Positions 6,592 through 8,364 of a DNA stretch of 8,364 nucleotides are shown here, one piece after another. A model generated the notes under the pieces. That model did not search any database, was not told where the DNA came from, and saw nothing but the letters and a program-made list of their open reading frames with translations. Numbering within the stretch: the first letter of the stretch is position 1; the number at the start of each line of letters is the position of its first letter. A program made the position numbers and the translations under genes. The stretch comes from H111-94 sp034436045 (GTDB taxonomy: Bacteria > Chloroflexota > Ktedonobacteria > Ktedonobacterales > Ktedonobacteraceae): contig DAOTVZ010000211.1 in NCBI GenBank assembly GCA_034436045.1, forward strand, positions 1 through 8,364, given 5' to 3'.

Positions 6592-6658
6592 GTAAATCAA
6601 TCATGGAGCAGCAGGGCGACTGCAAGGGTCGCCCTGCTGCTCCGTATGTGATGTTTAC
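6592..6658. terminator. Strong perfect hairpin between convergent genes (probable bidirectional terminator)
   Basis: GGAGCAGCAGGGCGAC (6605-6620) and its exact complement GTCGCCCTGCTGCTCC (6628-6643) make a 16-bp, GC-rich stem with a 7-base loop. It lies between the zinc-finger gene ending at 6551 and rdd1 ending at 6663. GTAAA (6592-6596) and TTTAC (6654-6658) extend the symmetry after a mismatched stretch. Neither side has a real run of T, so it is not a textbook intrinsic terminator. It could stop transcription from both sides, protect 3' ends, or be a copy of a dispersed palindromic repeat. Confidence 0.65.
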
Positions 6659-6662
6659 CTGG

Positions 6663-7418
6663 TTAGCGTGTCCGCACCACGACCGTCTTAGCGACTTTAT
6701 CGCCGAGGCGCTGGCAATTTGGCGAATTCCAGATGATGATCGCTCCCACCAGATAAGGAATGAAGTAGGGAAATTCATCGACAACGCGCAGCAGGTTACG
6801 GATGAGCGACTCATTCCAACTGATCGGGCTACCATCCTCACGGACAACTTTCAGGCCCAGGGCCATCTTCCCAACCGTCCGGCCCAGCGTCGCCTCCATC
6901 ACAACGAAGTAGCCCAGGGCGATAATGATGCCGAGTACATCAAGCAGCGCTGTGGATGGAGGTTGATTGGAAGCCGCTGCCATGACGCCAATAATAAGAC
7001 CAATGATATAACCAACAATCCAGATGATGACCGTATCGATAAGAATCGCGCCGAAACGCGGCCATACGCTTACATACTGTGTTGCCGGAGCCAGGGCCTG
7101 GTAGCCATACTGACCAGATGGCCCATACATTCCCTGGGGTTGAGCATAGGGATTGGGTGAGGCATAAGGACTAGGAACTGCATAACCACCTTGCGGCTGA
7201 GGCGGCGCATAGGGGTCAGATTGTGCATAACTGCCCTGCGGTTGAGGCTGGGCATAAGGATTAGGCTGGGCATAAGGATTAGGCTGAGCATAAGGATTAG
7301 GCTGAGCATAAGGATCGGGTTGTGGGTACCCTTCTTGTGCCGGGGGCTGACTATAGGGGTTCCCCTGAGCATAGCCACCTTGCTGCGGATGCTGTGAATA
7401 CGGGTCTTGATAAGACAT
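6663..7418 (-). CDS. RDD-domain membrane protein with Pro/Tyr/Gln-rich N-terminus (rdd1)
   Basis: A 251-residue protein. Residues 1-115 are low-complexity and rich in Pro, Tyr, Gln and Ala, including four consecutive (D/N)PYAQP units at 35-58. The RDD domain (about 116-250) shows WPRFGAILID with R121 and D128 and membrane segments at about 123-147, 157-176 and 217-231. Between the second and third segments is EATLGRTVGKMALGLKVV, and the domain closes with QRLGDKVAKTVVV. These match the conserved Arg and Asp pattern that names the family. The role of most RDD proteins is unknown; some have been linked to cation transport. The start ATG at 7418 has AGGAG at 7428-7432, 9 nt upstream, and a separate promoter lies at 7540-7567. 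The gene is the downstream neighbour and paralogue of the RDD gene at 7622-8152. The repeat tract may serve in protein interaction, and it is the part that differs most from the paralogue. Confidence 0.88.
   Translation of the reverse strand: MSYQDPYSQHPQQGGYAQGNPYSQPPAQEGYPQPDPYAQPNPYAQPNPYAQPNPYAQPQPQGSYAQSDPYAPPQPQGGYAVPSPYASPNPYAQPQGMYGPSGQYGYQALAPATQYVSVWPRFGAILIDTVIIWIVGYIIGLIIGVMAAASNQPPSTALLDVLGIIIALGYFVVMEATLGRTVGKMALGLKVVREDGSPISWNESLIRNLLRVVDEFPYFIPYLVGAIIIWNSPNCQRLGDKVAKTVVVRTR
7246..7317 (-). repeat. Four tandem 18-bp repeats encoding (D/N)PYAQP
   Basis: Units at 7246-7263, 7264-7281, 7282-7299 and 7300-7317 follow the plus-strand pattern GGCTGRGCATAAGGATTA; the first two are identical and the last ends in TCG. 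They lie in frame within rdd1 and code for PYAQP-type hexapeptides. Near-identity, synonymous sites included, suggests recent expansion by slippage or unequal exchange. Confidence 0.9.
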
Positions 7419-7427
7419 GATAAAACT

Positions 7428-7432
7428 CTCCT
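7428..7432 (-). promoter_or_regulatory. Ribosome binding site of rdd1
   Basis: The minus strand reads AAGGAGAG (7426-7433) with the AGGAG core 9 nt before the ATG at 7418, which supports the start MSYQDPYSQ. Confidence 0.7.
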
Positions 7433-7539
7433 TGCAAAATAGCGTGAATGCCGACTATCACTAACCTATCTGCACTAAGCTACAACCAGAACGATGATGA
7501 CGAGGATTTTTGGTAGTTGGAATTGACAGATTGTGCGAA

Positions 7540-7567
7540 CTTATACAAGGATTCAAATACATGTTAA
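7540..7567 (-). promoter_or_regulatory. Sigma-70-type promoter for rdd1
   Basis: On the minus strand the -35 box TTAACA (7562-7567) and the -10 box TATAAG (7540-7545) each match five of six consensus bases and are 16 bp apart. Transcription would start near 7533 and give a leader of about 115 nt. The -35 box begins 1 nt after the stem-loop at 7569-7593, so the rdd2 end and the rdd1 promoter are packed together. Confidence 0.6.
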
Positions 7568-7568
7568 G

Positions 7569-7593
7569 GAGGCATGACACCGCGCCATGCCTC
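7569..7593 (-). terminator. Stem-loop after rdd2, possible terminator
   Basis: GAGGCATG and CATGCCTC pair perfectly as an 8-bp stem with a 9-base loop, 28 nt after the rdd2 stop codon. Downstream on the minus strand comes CTTAACAT, not a run of T, so termination may be weak or partial and rdd1 may receive read-through. Confidence 0.5.
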
Positions 7594-7621
7594 TGGGTTA
7601 TCGTTCCCTGTGTCTATTGTC

Positions 7622-8152
7622 CTAGCGTGCGCGTACCACCACCGTCTTGGCAACCTTATCACCGAGGCGCTGCTTGAGCGGCGAGTTCCAGATGATGATT
7701 GCCCCTACCAGGTAGTAGAAGAGGCCGTCAACAATGCGTAGCAGGTTGCGGATAATGGATTCGTTCCAGCCGATGGGGCTGCCATCCAGGCGTACCACCT
7801 TTAACCCCATAATCTTCTTGCCAAGAGTTGCTCCTTGTGTTGCTTCCAGCCAGAAGAAGTAGAGAACGTCGATGACGAACATGATCAGATAGAGAAGACT
7901 AGCAAGAATAGTCATACCTTGCGCAGCATTAATCGACGCAACAGCAATGCCGCCCAGGATACCATCGATGATAGATAGAATGACAGTGTCGATCAGAATT
8001 GCTACGAAACGCGGTCCGACGCCGACATAATTGAGAGCTGGAGCCTGGTAGCCGAACTGGCCGGGTTGGGCGTACATGCCTTGAGGCGGCCCATACGTGC
8101 CCTGCTGCTGTGCATATGGATTCTGCTGCGAATACGGGTCTTGATAAGCCAC
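7622..8152 (-). CDS. RDD-domain membrane protein with short Pro/Tyr/Gln-rich N-terminus (rdd2)
   Basis: A 176-residue paralogue of rdd1. I chose the GTG at 8152 because AGGAGG stands 7 nt upstream (8160-8165) and because the resulting N-terminus, MAYQDPYSQQNPYAQQ, matches the start of rdd1 (MSYQDPYSQ). An ATG at 8209 in the same frame would add 19 residues with no ribosome binding site. The RDD domain (about 44-175) has GPRFVAILID with R48 and D55, membrane segments at about 49-72, 79-101 and 143-156, then EATQGATLGKKIMGLKVV and QRLGDKVAKTVVV. Its Pro/Tyr/Gln tract is about 40 residues, against about 115 in rdd1. The two genes share a 19-nt identical stretch near their starts. Function is unknown as for most RDD proteins. 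It lies 113 nt downstream of the peptidase gene on the same strand, so co-transcription is possible. Confidence 0.88.
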   Translation of the reverse strand: MAYQDPYSQQNPYAQQQGTYGPPQGMYAQPGQFGYQAPALNYVGVGPRFVAILIDTVILSIIDGILGGIAVASINAAQGMTILASLLYLIMFVIDVLYFFWLEATQGATLGKKIMGLKVVRLDGSPIGWNESIIRNLLRIVDGLFYYLVGAIIIWNSPLKQRLGDKVAKTVVVRAR

Positions 8153-8159
8153 AGAAAAA

Positions 8160-8165
8160 CCTCCT
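8160..8165 (-). promoter_or_regulatory. Ribosome binding site that sets the GTG start of rdd2
   Basis: AGGAGG on the minus strand, 7 nt before GTG 8152, is the strongest Shine-Dalgarno site in the window. It rules for the shorter reading of rdd2 over the ATG at 8209. Confidence 0.85.
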
Positions 8166-8214
8166 GATGATATAAGGATGGCACTATTAAAGGTCAGATC
8201 GGCTGCCATCTAAC

Positions 8215-8232
8215 CGTTCTACTGTTAGAACG
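8215..8232. repeat. 7-bp inverted repeat in the rdd2 leader region
   Basis: CGTTCTA (8215-8221) and TAGAACG (8226-8232) are perfect complements with a CTGT spacer. The site lies between the peptidase gene end and rdd2. It could be an operator or a weak hairpin; no T-run follows on the minus strand, so an intrinsic terminator is unlikely. Confidence 0.45.
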
Positions 8233-8265
8233 AACGAGAGAGGACTTTTTCCAATGAGTTTATTT

Positions 8266-8364
8266 TCATTTTAGCGCCGCTACCAAATCGGGCAGCAGAT
8301 TGGCGGCGTTGGGTGTGCCCAGTCCACTGGCAGCATCCCAGCCAGGGGCGGCGCTATAACCAGA
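8266..8364 (-). CDS. C-terminal end of a probable S53 peptidase (sedolisin / kumamolisin-like)
   Basis: Reading the minus strand from the window edge gives 32 residues and a TGA stop at 8266-8268. The sequence GYSAAPGWDAASGLGTPN, followed by AANLLPDLVAAL, matches the end of secreted serine-carboxyl (S53) proteases. There the YxAxPGWDxxTGLGTP block carries part of the calcium site, including the aspartate. Subtilisin-like S8 proteins can end in a similar GxxxxxGxGxxn motif, so the family is probable and not certain. The catalytic residues lie outside the window. The enzyme would be made as a secreted proenzyme acting outside the cell at low pH if the family is right. The gene precedes rdd2 on the same strand. 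Confidence 0.7.
   Translation of the reverse strand, partial: SGYSAAPGWDAASGLGTPNAANLLPDLVAALK

Noticed and set aside
7246..7317. Short regular repeats, considered as a CRISPR array
   Set aside because: The units are contiguous without spacers, lie in frame in a coding region and encode a peptide repeat.
7523..7528. Perfect TTGACA on the plus strand, as a possible -35 box
   Set aside because: No -10 hexamer lies 16-18 bp downstream, and no plus-strand gene follows.
8153..8209. Upstream ATG for rdd2, adding 19 residues
   Set aside because: AGGAGG before GTG 8152 and the match to the rdd1 N-terminus decide for the shorter protein.

Overview
The window looks like chromosomal DNA of a moderately GC-rich bacterium with compact gene spacing and clear Shine-Dalgarno sites. 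An ABC-LytTR fusion, paired RDD-domain membrane proteins with Pro/Tyr/Gln-rich N-termini and a sedolisin-type protease together suggest a Chloroflexota member, perhaps Ktedonobacteria-like. This is an inference from gene content and not a sequence match. No tRNA, rRNA, CRISPR array, insertion sequence or integrase was seen.

Layout. (1) Bases 1-584, plus strand: the C-terminal part of an FAD-dependent oxidoreductase. (2) Bases 588-2618, minus strand: a two-gene export operon, with an ABC ATPase followed 12 nt later by its ABC-2 permease. (3) Bases 2619-2867: a divergent regulatory region with a strong extended -10 promoter, a 10-bp palindrome and a pair of direct repeats. (4) Bases 2868-3923, plus strand: a regulator made of a catalytically degenerate ABC ATPase domain fused to a LytTR DNA-binding domain. 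(5) Bases 3917-4675, minus strand: RlmB-type 23S rRNA 2'-O-methyltransferase, whose 3' end overlaps the regulator gene by 7 nt. (6) Bases 5037-6551, plus strand: a 504-residue protein with eight DnaJ-type Cys motifs and no J domain. (7) A 16-bp perfect hairpin separates it from the convergent rdd1 gene. (8) Bases 6663-8152, minus strand: two RDD paralogues. (9) Bases 8266-8364, minus strand: the last 32 codons of a probable S53 (sedolisin/kumamolisin-like) peptidase.

The most interesting unit is regions 2-4. The regulator's ABC domain closely resembles the transporter ATPase next door: about 39 of 81 residues are identical in a gapless hand alignment. It keeps Walker A but lacks the switch histidine, the catalytic glutamate and a normal signature motif. 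This suggests a nucleotide-binding or partner-sensing module that drives a LytTR domain and controls the divergent exporter and possibly itself. As far as I remember the ABC-LytTR architecture is already catalogued, but I know of no worked-out mechanism. The other genes look like housekeeping (rlmB) or poorly characterised membrane and zinc-binding proteins.
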